Positions 19,641 through 28,424 of a DNA stretch of 64,000 nucleotides are shown piece by piece. Under the pieces are notes generated by a model. The model was given only the letters and a program-made list of their open reading frames with translations, did no database searches and had not been told where the DNA came from. Origin of the DNA: Lujinxingia sediminis (lineage in GTDB: Bacteria; Myxococcota_A; Bradymonadia; Bradymonadales; Bradymonadaceae); NCBI RefSeq assembly GCF_004005565.1, contig NZ_SADD01000001.1, positions 1,302,001 through 1,366,000 of the forward strand. The letters are read 5' to 3'. The stretch's first letter is position 1, and the number at the start of each line of letters is the position of its first letter. Made by a program: the position numbers and the translations under genes.

Positions 19641-21155
19641 ATGACCTCGTACTCGATGGCCTCTGCCCCCTGGCGCGCCGCGCTCGTTGCGGCCGGCGCG
19701 CTGGCGCTGAGCGTGCTTCCGCCGGTGGCTTCCCCTGCCCTGGCGCAGGACGCATCCAACCCCGGAGCCCAGGGCACGGTTGAGGCCGGCGACCTGATGG
19801 AGCGTCGCACTCTGGAGAACGGTCTGGATGTGATCGTGATCCCCGACCCCACCCTGCCGATCATTACGATTGAGCTGACGGTAAAGAACGGCGCGTACAC
19901 CGAGACCGATGAGCTCAACGGTTTGAGCCACCTCTACGAGCATATGTTCTTTAAGGGCAATGCGGTCATTCCCAACCAGGAGGCGTATCTGGAGCGGATG
20001 CGCGAGCTGGGGATCGTGTTCAACGGCACGACCAGCAGCGAGCGGGTCAACTACTTCTTTACGCTGCCGGCGGCCAACCTCACCCCCGGTCTGCAGTTTA
20101 TGTACGACGCCACCACCTCCCCGAACTTTGATGAGGCGGAGTTTGAGCGGGAGAAGCAGGTCGTGCTTGGTGAGGCCGATCGGGCCGAGTCGAGCCCCTA
20201 CTACTGGCTCAACCGCGGGGTGGAGCAGCTCCTGTGGCACGCCTACCCGGCGCGCAAAGACCCGCTGGGCTCGCGTGAGGCGATCGTCAACGCCACCGTC
20301 GCGCAGATGCGACGCATGAAGGAGCTCTACTATGTGCCCAACAACTCGGTGGTGATGGTCGCCGGCGATGTGCAGCCCGAAGCGGCGTTTGAGGCGGTTG
20401 AGGCCGTGTTCGGCCAGTGGGAGCGCGCCGAAGATCCCTTCACGATTGAGCCCGTCCCGCCCCACCCTCCTCTTGAGGGCGATGGCTACGTGGTGGTGGA
20501 GCGCGAGGTGCAGATGCCGGTCTTCCAGTTCAACTGGCATGGCCCCTCGGTGGGCGAGGACCCGGTGGGCACACACGCCGCCGACGTGCTCAGCTATATC
20601 CTGAGCCAGCCCACCAGCCGCTTTTATAAAGCGCTGGTCGACAGCCAGCTCACCCTGGGAGCCTCAAAGAGCTATTACACCCAGGCCTTTACCGGTCCGA
20701 TCAGCCTGACGGCGCAGGCTCTTCCCGAGAACTTCTACGCGGCGATGGAGGCGGCGCTTATCGAGGTGTCGCGCTTTGCCGACCCGGATTATTTCACCGA
20801 TGAGCAGCTGGAGGCGGCCAAGACCATTCTGGCCGTTCAGGAGATCTACGGTCGCGAGCAGACCAGCTCCTTTGCCCACACCGTGACCTTCTGGTGGGCG
20901 GTGGCCGGGCTGGACTATTACCGCAGCTACATCAGGGACCTGGAGGCGGTGACCCGCGATGATATTGCCGACTACGTACGAACCTACATCCTGGATCAAC
21001 CCATGGTCGTCGGCGCGCTGGCAAGCCCGGCACAGGTCGAGAGCCTGGGGCTGAGCGAGGAGCGCCTCCAGGAGGTCGTCGAGAGCGCACGCGCTCGGCT
21101 GGAAAACCAAACGAGCGACGCCGGCGATGCTGCCAAGAGCGAAGGAGGTCAGTGA
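19641..21155 (+). CDS. M16 family zinc metallopeptidase, catalytically competent subunit
   Basis: A 504-residue exported M16 (pitrilysin/processing-peptidase type) protein. The signal peptide appears to end near ALAQDA (residues 33-38). The inverted zinc motif HLYEH lies at residues 97-101, with the third ligand glutamate near 178 (VVLGEAD). The C-terminal half has the usual FYKALVDSQLTLGASKSYY element. It should degrade or process peptides in the periplasm. The start has GGAG closely upstream. The stop overlaps the next M16 gene as TGATG, so the two are probably made as a pair, as in bacterial M16 heterodimers. Confidence 0.93.
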   Translation: MTSYSMASAPWRAALVAAGALALSVLPPVASPALAQDASNPGAQGTVEAGDLMERRTLENGLDVIVIPDPTLPIITIELTVKNGAYTETDELNGLSHLYEHMFFKGNAVIPNQEAYLERMRELGIVFNGTTSSERVNYFFTLPAANLTPGLQFMYDATTSPNFDEAEFEREKQVVLGEADRAESSPYYWLNRGVEQLLWHAYPARKDPLGSREAIVNATVAQMRRMKELYYVPNNSVVMVAGDVQPEAAFEAVEAVFGQWERAEDPFTIEPVPPHPPLEGDGYVVVEREVQMPVFQFNWHGPSVGEDPVGTHAADVLSYILSQPTSRFYKALVDSQLTLGASKSYYTQAFTGPISLTAQALPENFYAAMEAALIEVSRFADPDYFTDEQLEAAKTILAVQEIYGREQTSSFAHTVTFWWAVAGLDYYRSYIRDLEAVTRDDIADYVRTYILDQPMVVGALASPAQVESLGLSEERLQEVVESARARLENQTSDAGDAAKSEGGQ

Positions 21156-22714
21156 TGTTGAATACTTCAAACCTTTGGATGCGCTCGTGTCTCGCGCTTG
21201 GCGCGGCGACCGTCTTTGCGGCCTGCTCCGGCGGCGCCTCCACCCCGGATAAGGCACCGAGCGAGATGGCACGTTCCATCGCCGACGCCGATCGCCCCAT
21301 TCCCGCGCTGCGTGAGCTGCGCTTCATCGAAGGTACCCCCGAGATCACCGAGCTGGAGTCCAGCGAGACGGTGCGTGTGACGCAGATCGGCGCGCTCAAG
21401 GTGATCCACCGTATCACCCCGGCCAACCAGGTTGTGGTGGCTCGGCTGATCACCGAGGGGGGGCAGGCCAGCCTCACCGAGGGCATCGCCGGCATTGAGC
21501 GCCTCTCGCTGGGTGTGGCCGCCGGCGGCGGAACGATGTCGACGCCCAAAGACGCCTTCAACGCCCGACTCGATAGCGTGGGCGCCTCGGTGGGCTCCTT
21601 CGCCGGCGCGGACTACTCCGGGATGTCGATGCGCTCGGTGGTCGAACATTTTGACACGACCTGGGAGCTCTTCACCCAGGCGGTGCTCGAGCCGGCCTTC
21701 CCCGAGGAGGAGGTCGAGCTGCAGCGCACCCGTCAGATCGCGTCGATTGAGAGCATCAAAGACGATCCGGATGCGCTGGTCGGCGAGGCGGTGAGCGACC
21801 TGTATTTCCGCAACCATGCGTATGAAAATCGCCAGATCGGTACGGTGGACTCGGTCAGCGCGCTGACCGCCGAAGAGCTCAAGGCCTGGCAGCGCGGCCT
21901 GCTTGAGCCGGAGCGCATGCTGCTGGTGGTGGTGGGCAACATCGACCACGATCACCTGGTCGAGCGCGTCGCTGAAAGCTTTGGGCGCCTGGCACCCGCG
22001 GGCAGCGAAGCGCCGGGGGTGGCCGAGATCGAACACACCGAGCCCGCCCTGGAGGTGATCGAGCAGGAGCTTCCCACCAACTACATCATGGGCTACTTCG
22101 AGGCACCGGCGCTCAGCGAGGCGGACTACCCGGCGATGCTCCTGGCCACCCGCTACCTTCGAGATCGCCTCTTTGAGGAGGTCCGCACCCGTCGCAACCT
22201 CACCTACGCGGTGTCGGCCGGGATGGCCTCACGCAAAGAGAATTTTGGTTACCTCTACGTGACGGCCACCGACCCTGCGACCACCCTGCCGGTGATGTTT
22301 ACGGAGGTGGAGCGTCTGCAAAACGAGCCGGTCAGCGATGAGGCACTTGAGAAGATCCGCAACGTCTTTCTGACCAGCCACTACATGAGCCTGCAGACCA
22401 ACGCGAGCCAGGCCGGCATGCTGGCCGACCATGAACTCCTCGGTGGGGGTTGGCAGGAAGCCGACGCCTTCCTTGATGCCATCAACGCGGTAACCCCGGC
22501 CGATATCCAGCGTGTGGCCCGGACCTACATGGCCGACTACCAGTTTGCTGTGGTTGGCAATCCCGAGGCGGTCCCCGGTGAGCTCTTTGGCGTGGAGAAA
22601 GGCGCCGTGGAAGAGGGTAAGACGGAGGAGGTGGTGGGCGAAGAAGCCCGAGAGGCTTCCTCGCCAGATACGTCGGAGGAAGAGACTCCGGCCGAGGCCC
22701 GTCCCCAACCCTGA
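21155..22714 (+). CDS. M16 family peptidase-like lipoprotein lacking the zinc site
   Basis: A 519-residue M16 homologue with a lipobox (VFAAC, Cys24). Where the zinc motif HxxEH should be, the sequence reads EGIAGIERLS, so zinc binding and catalysis are lost. The C-terminal half is well preserved, including LFEEVRTRRNLTYAVSAGM, the R/Y motif that binds substrate in M16 partners. It is therefore likely the non-catalytic, membrane-anchored half of a heterodimer with the preceding gene. The ATG at 21155 overlaps the previous stop and has AGGAGG six bases upstream; a GTG one codon earlier is less likely. An acidic tail follows residue 480. Confidence 0.92.
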   Translation: MLNTSNLWMRSCLALGAATVFAACSGGASTPDKAPSEMARSIADADRPIPALRELRFIEGTPEITELESSETVRVTQIGALKVIHRITPANQVVVARLITEGGQASLTEGIAGIERLSLGVAAGGGTMSTPKDAFNARLDSVGASVGSFAGADYSGMSMRSVVEHFDTTWELFTQAVLEPAFPEEEVELQRTRQIASIESIKDDPDALVGEAVSDLYFRNHAYENRQIGTVDSVSALTAEELKAWQRGLLEPERMLLVVVGNIDHDHLVERVAESFGRLAPAGSEAPGVAEIEHTEPALEVIEQELPTNYIMGYFEAPALSEADYPAMLLATRYLRDRLFEEVRTRRNLTYAVSAGMASRKENFGYLYVTATDPATTLPVMFTEVERLQNEPVSDEALEKIRNVFLTSHYMSLQTNASQAGMLADHELLGGGWQEADAFLDAINAVTPADIQRVARTYMADYQFAVVGNPEAVPGELFGVEKGAVEEGKTEEVVGEEAREASSPDTSEEETPAEARPQP

Positions 22715-22731
22715 TGTGACACTTTAACGAT

Positions 22732-22772
22732 GAGCGCCACCCCTGCCGATGTCGGGGGTGGCGCTCTTTTTT
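22732..22772 (+). terminator. Intrinsic terminator after the M16 pair
   Basis: A 12-bp stem GAGCGCCACCCC / GGGGTGGCGCTC with a loop of about 10 bases is followed by six T. Confidence 0.92.
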
Positions 22773-22807
22773 GCCCCCTCCTTCACGACCTTTGCTGCGT
22801 TGTTGCC

Positions 22808-24082
22808 ATGCCCCTCTCTTCTCCTGCTTCTCTTGCCCTGGAACTGCGCCGACGCATGCCTCTGGGCCTTGATGCGCCGACCTCCGCCGAGGTGCTTATC
22901 GACGCCACCGCGCTGGATACCGGCCATCGTGACCGCGGCATTGGCCGCTACGTTCACGGCCTGATTCAGGCCATGGGAGCGTTGGAGCGCTCGCCAGAGG
23001 CCGCCCTTCTGAGGCTGCATCCCGACGCCTCTCCCCTGCCCCGGAAGGTCGACGTTAAGGCCCAGGGGCCCTCCGACGCGGCCATCGACTCCCCCTTTCC
23101 GACCTGGACGCTGCGCCGCCCCCGCACCACCCACCTCGGGCGCTTTTTGCTCAACGAGCTCCGACTGGCCCGGGAGCTTCGTCGCTGTGGCGCGAAGCTC
23201 TACCACGCCACCGAGCCGTGGTCGGCACCGGTGGGCCCGGGCTTTAAGACGGTGATCACCTGTCACGATCTGATTCCGCTGCAGTTCCCCGAACATTATA
23301 TGGGCAAGGGCCATCGCTACTGGCAGGTGTATCACCACTACATGGGGCTGCGAGATCGCTGGCGAGCACTCGACCACATCATCGCCATCAGCGAGGCCAC
23401 GGCTACTGAGCTCAAGCAACGCTTTAACGTACCTGACGAGCGTATCACGGTGGTGCCCAATGGCATCGATCACGGCCATTTCAAGCCAGCTTCGCCAGTC
23501 GCCATCGATGAGCTCAAGCAACGCTTTAACTTAAAAAGCCCCTTTGCGCTCTACCTCGGCGGCTACGATTTTCGAAAAAACACTGAGCTTTTGATTCGTG
23601 CGCTGGCGCAGCTTTCCTCCTCCACCGAGCTCACGCTGGTGTTGGCGGGCGGGGTCGACGCACAGATGCGGGCGGCGCACGACGCGCTGGCGAAAAAACT
23701 GGGTCAGGCGCACCGGCTGCGCTGGCTCGGCTTTGTCGACGATCGCGATCTCCCGGCGCTCTACGGCGCGGCGGACTTTTTTGTGTACCCCTCCCTGGCC
23801 GAAGGGTTCGGGTTGCAGGCGCTGGAGGCGATGGCGTGTGGCTGTCCGGTGATCGCCAGCGACCGCTCCAGCCTGCCGGAGGTGGTGGGCGATGCGGCGC
23901 TGCTGGCCAACCCGGGCTCGGCCTACGGGTGGGGCGAGTCGATGAGCGCGCTCTTGAAAGACACGCCACTTCGCGAGAGGCTGCGCGAGGCCGGGCTAAA
24001 GCGCGCGCAGGATTTCTCCTGGGAGCGCTGCGCCCGAGAGACCGCCGCGGTCTATGAGCGCCTGCTGGCCTCCACCTTCTGA
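22808..24082 (+). CDS. Glycosyltransferase family 4 (GT-B fold)
   Basis: A 424-residue cytoplasmic glycosyltransferase. An N-terminal acceptor half has GIGRYVHGL near the start and HATEPWSAPVGPG. The C-terminal donor half begins with FALYLGGYDFRKNTELLIRA and carries the E-x7-E motif in AEGFGLQALEAMACGCPVIA. Such enzymes move a sugar from a nucleotide-sugar to a growing glycan, so a role in surface polysaccharide is likely. The frame is open further upstream to 22730, but that start would sit inside the M16 terminator. The ATG at 22808 is preferred and 22856 is possible; none has a clear ribosome site. It is followed by two further sugar-related genes on the same strand. Confidence 0.9.
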   Translation: MPLSSPASLALELRRRMPLGLDAPTSAEVLIDATALDTGHRDRGIGRYVHGLIQAMGALERSPEAALLRLHPDASPLPRKVDVKAQGPSDAAIDSPFPTWTLRRPRTTHLGRFLLNELRLARELRRCGAKLYHATEPWSAPVGPGFKTVITCHDLIPLQFPEHYMGKGHRYWQVYHHYMGLRDRWRALDHIIAISEATATELKQRFNVPDERITVVPNGIDHGHFKPASPVAIDELKQRFNLKSPFALYLGGYDFRKNTELLIRALAQLSSSTELTLVLAGGVDAQMRAAHDALAKKLGQAHRLRWLGFVDDRDLPALYGAADFFVYPSLAEGFGLQALEAMACGCPVIASDRSSLPEVVGDAALLANPGSAYGWGESMSALLKDTPLRERLREAGLKRAQDFSWERCARETAAVYERLLASTF

Positions 24083-24094
24083 GCTTTTTAGACG

Positions 24095-25228
24095 ATGACA
24101 TCTTCTTCGACGATGGCGCTTCCCTCCGAAGCCCGGGTGGCCTTTGTGGCCGACCAGTTTGCCGACGCCCCGCGCACCCCTGATGAGCCCTATCCCGGGG
24201 GCGCTGAGCTCACCGACGCCGCGGCCCTGGAGGCCGCTCCGATGCCGGTCACCTGCCTGCGCAGCGCCGAGCTTAAGCCCGAGCAGGTCCGCACATTTGA
24301 TCTTCTGATTTTAGGAAACACCGAGGCCCTGGGAGCGGCCCAGGTGCAGGCGCTGGCCGCCCACGGCCGCCACGTGCTCTTTGAGCATGATTTGAGACTC
24401 TGCCGCTGGCGCGGCAATTTTCCCTCCGCTCCCGACCGAATGCACCGCCTCGGGGCGACGTGCACCTGCCCCCATCCCGCGGCCCATACCCTTTTTGACT
24501 CCGCGCTGGGCGCGATCTTTTTGACCGAGAGCCAGCGCCGTCACTACGCCAAAAACCCCTACTACAAGGGTGTCCCTTACGCGGTCCTGGGCAGCTCTCT
24601 GATGAACCGATCGTTTTTCGCCGAGGTGGATCGCCGAAGGGCGGAGGGTAACACGGAGCGCGAGCATCGGGTCACGGTCTGCTATTCGGGCTCGGCGTCC
24701 AAAGGCTTTGAAGAGGCACGGGCGTTTTGCCGTGAGCATGGCGAGGAGCCCTTTGTGATTCGCCACCTCCGCCCCGAAGAGGTGCTGGAGGTGCTGGCGA
24801 ACTCCAAAAACTTCGTCTACCTGCCCCAGGCGTTTGAAGCCGCCGGGCGTTTGCCCCTGGAGGCGCGTTTTCTGGGCGCGCACGTGATCACCAACCGCGT
24901 CACGGGCATCGCACAGGAACCCTGGTGGCAGCTCGACGATGAAGGGGCGCTGGAGCATGTGCGCGACGCACCGGAGCGCTTCTGGGAACAGGTAGCGCGT
25001 TTTTACCATCGTCCGGCGCGCGCCGCTCGACCCGCAGAAACGCTGGCCTCTCTCTCGCTAAAAAGCGCGACTCGCCGCCCCCTTGCCACCGTACTTGCAG
25101 CGGGCCGTGCCGCCCTGGAAGCCTCCCCCCTCTACCCTAACCTGGGCCGCGCTGCGCAGACTCTGGCGCGTGCAGAAGCACATCATCAGCGCGTGCTGGC
25201 CCCCCTGGAATCTCTGGAGCTTGTATGA
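24095..25228 (+). CDS. Glycosyltransferase-like protein of unknown specificity
   Basis: A 377-residue soluble protein, not clearly recognised. It begins with a Rossmann-like strand VAFVADQFADAP and PYPGGAELTDAAALEA, as in GT-B enzymes. A Cys-rich piece (CTCPHPAAHTLFDSALGAIFLTESQR) is reminiscent of an acceptor domain. A donor-like half has VTVCYSGSASKGFEEARAFC and YLPQAFEAAGRLPLEARFLGAHVITNR. Its place between a GT4 enzyme and galE supports a role in glycan assembly. A second ATG six codons in is an alternative start. The stop overlaps galE as ATGA, so the two are translationally coupled. Confidence 0.6.
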   Translation: MTSSSTMALPSEARVAFVADQFADAPRTPDEPYPGGAELTDAAALEAAPMPVTCLRSAELKPEQVRTFDLLILGNTEALGAAQVQALAAHGRHVLFEHDLRLCRWRGNFPSAPDRMHRLGATCTCPHPAAHTLFDSALGAIFLTESQRRHYAKNPYYKGVPYAVLGSSLMNRSFFAEVDRRRAEGNTEREHRVTVCYSGSASKGFEEARAFCREHGEEPFVIRHLRPEEVLEVLANSKNFVYLPQAFEAAGRLPLEARFLGAHVITNRVTGIAQEPWWQLDDEGALEHVRDAPERFWEQVARFYHRPARAARPAETLASLSLKSATRRPLATVLAAGRAALEASPLYPNLGRAAQTLARAEAHHQRVLAPLESLELV

Positions 25229-26202
25229 CCATGCTCGTCACCGGCGGCGCCGGCTATATCGGAAGTCACGTGGCCTGGGCGCTTATCGACGCTGGCCATC
25301 AGGTCATCATCCTCGACAACCTCTCCACCGGTGTGCGCGAGAACATTCCGCCCTCGGCCAGGCTCATCGAGGGCGATGTGGGCGACGCGGCGCTGCTGAA
25401 GCGGCTCTTTTCGGAACACGCCATCGAGGCTGTTCTGCATTTTGCCGGAAGCATCGTGGTGCCCGAGTCGGTCGAAAACCCGCTCAAATATTATGACAAC
25501 AACACCGCCCGCACTCGCACTCTGATCGAAGAGGCGGTGCTCGCCAGGGTACCCCGCTTTATTTTCTCATCGACCGCCGCGGTCTACGGATCCCCTGACG
25601 AACTCCCGGTCACCGAGAGCTCGCCGGCGCAGCCCATCAACCCCTACGGGCGCTCCAAGCTGATGACGGAGTGGATGCTCAAAGACGTCAGCGAAGCCCA
25701 CCCCTTGAACTTCGTGGCGCTGCGCTATTTCAATGTGGCCGGGGCCGATCCGGCCGGGCGCACCGGACAGTCCACCCCCCAGGCCACGCATCTGATCAAG
25801 GTGACCTGCCAGCTGGCCAGCGGCCAGCGTGACGCGATGGCCATCTTTGGCACCGACTACCCCACTGCCGACGGCACCTGCGTCCGCGATTACATCCACG
25901 TCAGCGATCTGGCCGATGCCCATCTGCGCGCGCTTGACTACCTGGCTGAAGGACACCCCAGCGCGATCTTCAACTGCGGTTATGGCCACGGCTACTCGGT
26001 TCGCGAGGTGATCGGGGCGGTGGAGAAGGTCGCCGGCACCTCGCTCAACGTGCGTGAAGAAGCTCGGCGCGCCGGAGACCCCGCCGAGCTCATCTCCGAC
26101 CCCACCCGGCTTCGAGAGGCCACCGGCTGGACGCCCCGCTACGACGACCTGGAGCTGATCGTCAAAAGTGCCCTGGACTGGGAAGCCAAAACCTCCCCCT
26201 GA
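25225..26202 (+). CDS. galE: UDP-glucose 4-epimerase
   Basis: A 325-residue short-chain dehydrogenase/reductase-type epimerase that interconverts UDP-glucose and UDP-galactose with bound NAD. The NAD-binding motif GGAGYIGSH is at the N-terminus (residues 7-15). The catalytic site is seen as the SSTAAVYG serine region and the YGRSK tyrosine-lysine pair. FNVAGADPAGRTGQ and CVRDYIHVSDLADAH are typical GalE blocks. The start has GGAG five bases upstream and overlaps the previous stop. It supplies UDP-galactose for the adjacent glycosyltransferases; a galT-like gene lies far away at the right end of the window. Confidence 0.94.
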   Translation: MTMLVTGGAGYIGSHVAWALIDAGHQVIILDNLSTGVRENIPPSARLIEGDVGDAALLKRLFSEHAIEAVLHFAGSIVVPESVENPLKYYDNNTARTRTLIEEAVLARVPRFIFSSTAAVYGSPDELPVTESSPAQPINPYGRSKLMTEWMLKDVSEAHPLNFVALRYFNVAGADPAGRTGQSTPQATHLIKVTCQLASGQRDAMAIFGTDYPTADGTCVRDYIHVSDLADAHLRALDYLAEGHPSAIFNCGYGHGYSVREVIGAVEKVAGTSLNVREEARRAGDPAELISDPTRLREATGWTPRYDDLELIVKSALDWEAKTSP

Positions 26203-26226
26203 TCTTTTCAACCAGAACACACGAGC

Positions 26227-26289
26227 GACGTTGGGGTGGGGAGGGGGCCTGAGGGCTTTTTGCTCAGACACGCACCTCCCCACGACGTC
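26227..26289. terminator. Nested inverted repeat between converging galE and glycosyltransferase genes
   Basis: Outer arms GACGT/ACGTC (26227-26231, 26285-26289) and TGGGGAGG/CCTCCCCA (26237-26244, 26275-26282) enclose CTGAG/CTCAG with a loop containing five T. It overlaps the stop codon of the minus-strand gene and probably acts as a bidirectional transcript end. Confidence 0.45.
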
Positions 26290-27523
26290 AGCCGGCGGTG
26301 AGGGCTTCGAGGCGATCCCTCAAGCGATCGTTGAGCTTTTCGATCGAGAACTCCGCCTCGACGATCGCGCGCCCCTGCTGGCCGATCGCCTGCCAGAGGT
26401 CGGGATCTTCAAGCAGCGCTTCAAGATTTTGAGCCAGACCCTCCACGTCGCGCTCCTCGACGATGAGGCCGGACTCCTGATGGCGCACAAGCTCCGGGAT
26501 GCCGCTATGGCGCGTGCTCAAGACGGGCATGCCCGTGGCCAGCCCCTCCATCAACACGACCGGCAGCCCCTCTTTATCGCCGTTTTTCGCGGTGACGCTG
26601 GGGGTGAGCAGAATGTGATGATCGAGGAGGAGCTCAATAATCTCATCCTGATGTTTCCAGCCCAAAAACTGAACCGAGTCGCCCAGTCCCAGCTCCTGAG
26701 CCCGGGCCTGGAGCTCGTCGCTTAAAGGCCCGTCGCCGGCGATATGGTAGCGCGCGCTCGGGAAGCGCTCGCGGACTCGCGCGAAGGCCTCCAGCCCGTA
26801 GGCGATGCCCTTCTTCTCGACCAGGCGCCCGATGGTCAGCAGGCGAACCTCACCATCGGCGCCGGGACGGCGCACCTTGAACTCAAAACGGGTGGTGTCG
26901 ATACCCATCCGGTGCACGGCGATCTTCTCGGGGGGCGCGCCAAGCTCAATGAGCCTTTCTTGCCAGTGTTCGCTGATCGGCAGGAGAAGCTCCGCGCCTT
27001 GAAAAAGCTCGCGGTAGACGCCGGGGCCGCGCTCTATAGGGAAGACGCTCATGTCGTAGCCGTGAAAGAAGACGGCCAGTTTGCCTCGCAGAGCGCCCAT
27101 CTCTCGCAACATCTGGCACTCGCGGCCCAGGTTGCCGAAGTGGCAGAGCACCACATCGAAAGGCTCAAGGCGGCTTAAGTGCGCGGCCTTGACCATCAGC
27201 GAGGCCGAGAGTTTTTCGTCGTGGCGGCGCGCGGCCCCCACCCCTTTGAAAAGCCCCGGGAGCAGGCGGCGTTTTTTGGTGCGCAAAAGCGCACGCACAC
27301 CGTCGAGGGCCTGTTCGGCAGCCGGGCGGCCGTGTCGCGTCCAGTACACGGTGCGTTCCATCAGGCCGTAGCGCGCCACATCCGGGTGCACCTTCTCGGC
27401 GCGGGCGGGGGGATCGGCCAGGATCGTCACATCGCAGCCTCGATCGATGAGGCCGGTGATCTGGTTGAGTACAAAGGTCTGACTTAAGGCCGGGAACTGC
27501 CCGGTGACAATGGCAACGCGCAT
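26288..27523 (-). CDS. Glycosyltransferase family 4, colanic-acid (WcaL/AmsK)-like
   Basis: A 411-residue cytoplasmic GT-B enzyme. The N-terminus MRVAIVTGQFPALSQTFVLN is typical of the WcaL/AmsK exopolysaccharide transferases. Mid-sequence has FFHGYDMSVFP and HRMGIDTTRFEF. The donor domain has LLTIGRLVEKKGIAYGLEAFA, then DKEGLPVVLMEGLATGMPVLST with the E-x7-E signature. It likely adds a sugar to an exopolysaccharide repeat unit. The start has AGGAG five bases upstream. It is alone on its strand and converges with galE; to its right lies the regulatory region of the divergent imuA operon. Confidence 0.92.
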   Translation of the reverse strand: MRVAIVTGQFPALSQTFVLNQITGLIDRGCDVTILADPPARAEKVHPDVARYGLMERTVYWTRHGRPAAEQALDGVRALLRTKKRRLLPGLFKGVGAARRHDEKLSASLMVKAAHLSRLEPFDVVLCHFGNLGRECQMLREMGALRGKLAVFFHGYDMSVFPIERGPGVYRELFQGAELLLPISEHWQERLIELGAPPEKIAVHRMGIDTTRFEFKVRRPGADGEVRLLTIGRLVEKKGIAYGLEAFARVRERFPSARYHIAGDGPLSDELQARAQELGLGDSVQFLGWKHQDEIIELLLDHHILLTPSVTAKNGDKEGLPVVLMEGLATGMPVLSTRHSGIPELVRHQESGLIVEERDVEGLAQNLEALLEDPDLWQAIGQQGRAIVEAEFSIEKLNDRLRDRLEALTAG

Positions 27524-27670
27524 ACAGGCTCCTGGGTGAATCGCCAGCGCCTACCTACCAACCCGGCCGTCGCCAGCAAAGCCCAAAGCGGGGGCTTTTT
27601 GGGAGATCCGGCGATCGCCGCAGCAACAAAGGGCGAGCCTGGGGGACGCGATCTTTTTGCGGAAAAGACT

Positions 27671-27728
27671 TTGCCAGGCAACTGAAAGCACCTACAGTTA
27701 CTGAACACCTGTATCGCACCTTCAGGTG
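27671..27728 (+). promoter_or_regulatory. Likely SOS promoter/operator of imuA-imuB-dnaE2
   Basis: AACTG-N10-CAGTT at 27680-27699 is a perfect dyad containing the CTG-N10-CAG LexA-box core. A weak sigma-70-like pair TTGCCA (27671) and TACAGT (27693), spaced by 16, overlaps it. Directly after come nested arms CTGAA/TTCAG (27701-27705, 27721-27725) and CACCTG/CAGGTG (27706-27711, 27723-27728), and CTGAAC resembles the myxobacterial LexA motif. LexA binding is an inference. Confidence 0.6.
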
Positions 27729-27806
27729 ATGGACGTATGCCTTCTTCGGCATGTTTGCTGCCGTGTTTTTCGCTGATGCAATACCTGGAATGAATGAGGT
27801 CGTGTG

Positions 27807-28424
27807 ATGGCCAGCCTGATATCGCTTCCACATATTCAACGCGCCACCGAGCTGGAGCGCCGTGAGTCTGAGGCGCGCTGGGATTTAAGTACGCTGAAGG
27901 GAAAACTCAGCGAGTTGAGCGGACAAAGTGCCGCCGGGGTCTCGGTAGCGCTGCGCCTGATCGCCCAGACGCAACGGGGCGGCGAGCCTGCGGCGTGGAT
28001 CGGTTCGACCTCTCGTCTTTTTTATCCGCCGGATGCGGTGGGCTGGGGCATCGACTGGGAGGCCCTGCCGATCATCGGGCTGGGCGACGCAAGGCAGGCG
28101 GCGCGGGCCGCCGATAAGTTGCTGCGCAGCGGGGCGTTCGGGCTGGTCGTCGTCGATCTTCCCCCCCGCGCCTTTGTGCCCGCTCCTCTTTTAGGCCGGC
28201 TGATGCACCTGGCCGAAACGCACAGGAGCGCGCTGCTCTTTCTAACGCAAAAGCCCTCCACCGAGGATTCCTTAAGCTCGCTTATTGCGCTGCGCGCTCA
28301 GGCCAGCTGGGCCAGTGTTGACGCGCGCCAGCTGCGCGCGCAGCTCGACATCATCAAAGACAAACGACGCGGCCCCGGCCACCAGCATCTTGAGGATTAC
28401 CATGGACCGCTGGGCCTGCATTAA
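27807..28424 (+). CDS. imuA: ImuA-like RecA-fold mutasome protein
   Basis: A 205-residue protein shaped like the ImuA/SulA-related partners of ImuB and DnaE2. The N-terminal helix region is followed by a RecA-like core with GEPAAWIGSTSRLFYPPDAVGWGIDW-type blocks and the hydrophobic strand FGLVVVDLPP. The position of the Walker A loop reads SGQSAAGVS, without GK(S/T), so ATP binding is probably lost. ImuA-type proteins help recruit the error-prone polymerase complex after DNA damage. The start at 27807 has GAGG seven bases upstream. It overlaps imuB by about 23 bases. The protein is divergent, so identity rests partly on gene order. Confidence 0.82.
   Translation: MASLISLPHIQRATELERRESEARWDLSTLKGKLSELSGQSAAGVSVALRLIAQTQRGGEPAAWIGSTSRLFYPPDAVGWGIDWEALPIIGLGDARQAARAADKLLRSGAFGLVVVDLPPRAFVPAPLLGRLMHLAETHRSALLFLTQKPSTEDSLSSLIALRAQASWASVDARQLRAQLDIIKDKRRGPGHQHLEDYHGPLGLH

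Noticed and set aside
22730-22807. Upstream start for the family 4 glycosyltransferase
   Set aside because: It would begin within the intrinsic terminator of the M16 pair, and the added residues do not fit the family.
28285-28401. Upstream start for imuB
   Set aside because: It lies deep inside imuA without a ribosome site; the ATG at 28402 has GAGG at good spacing and starts where ImuB proteins normally do.
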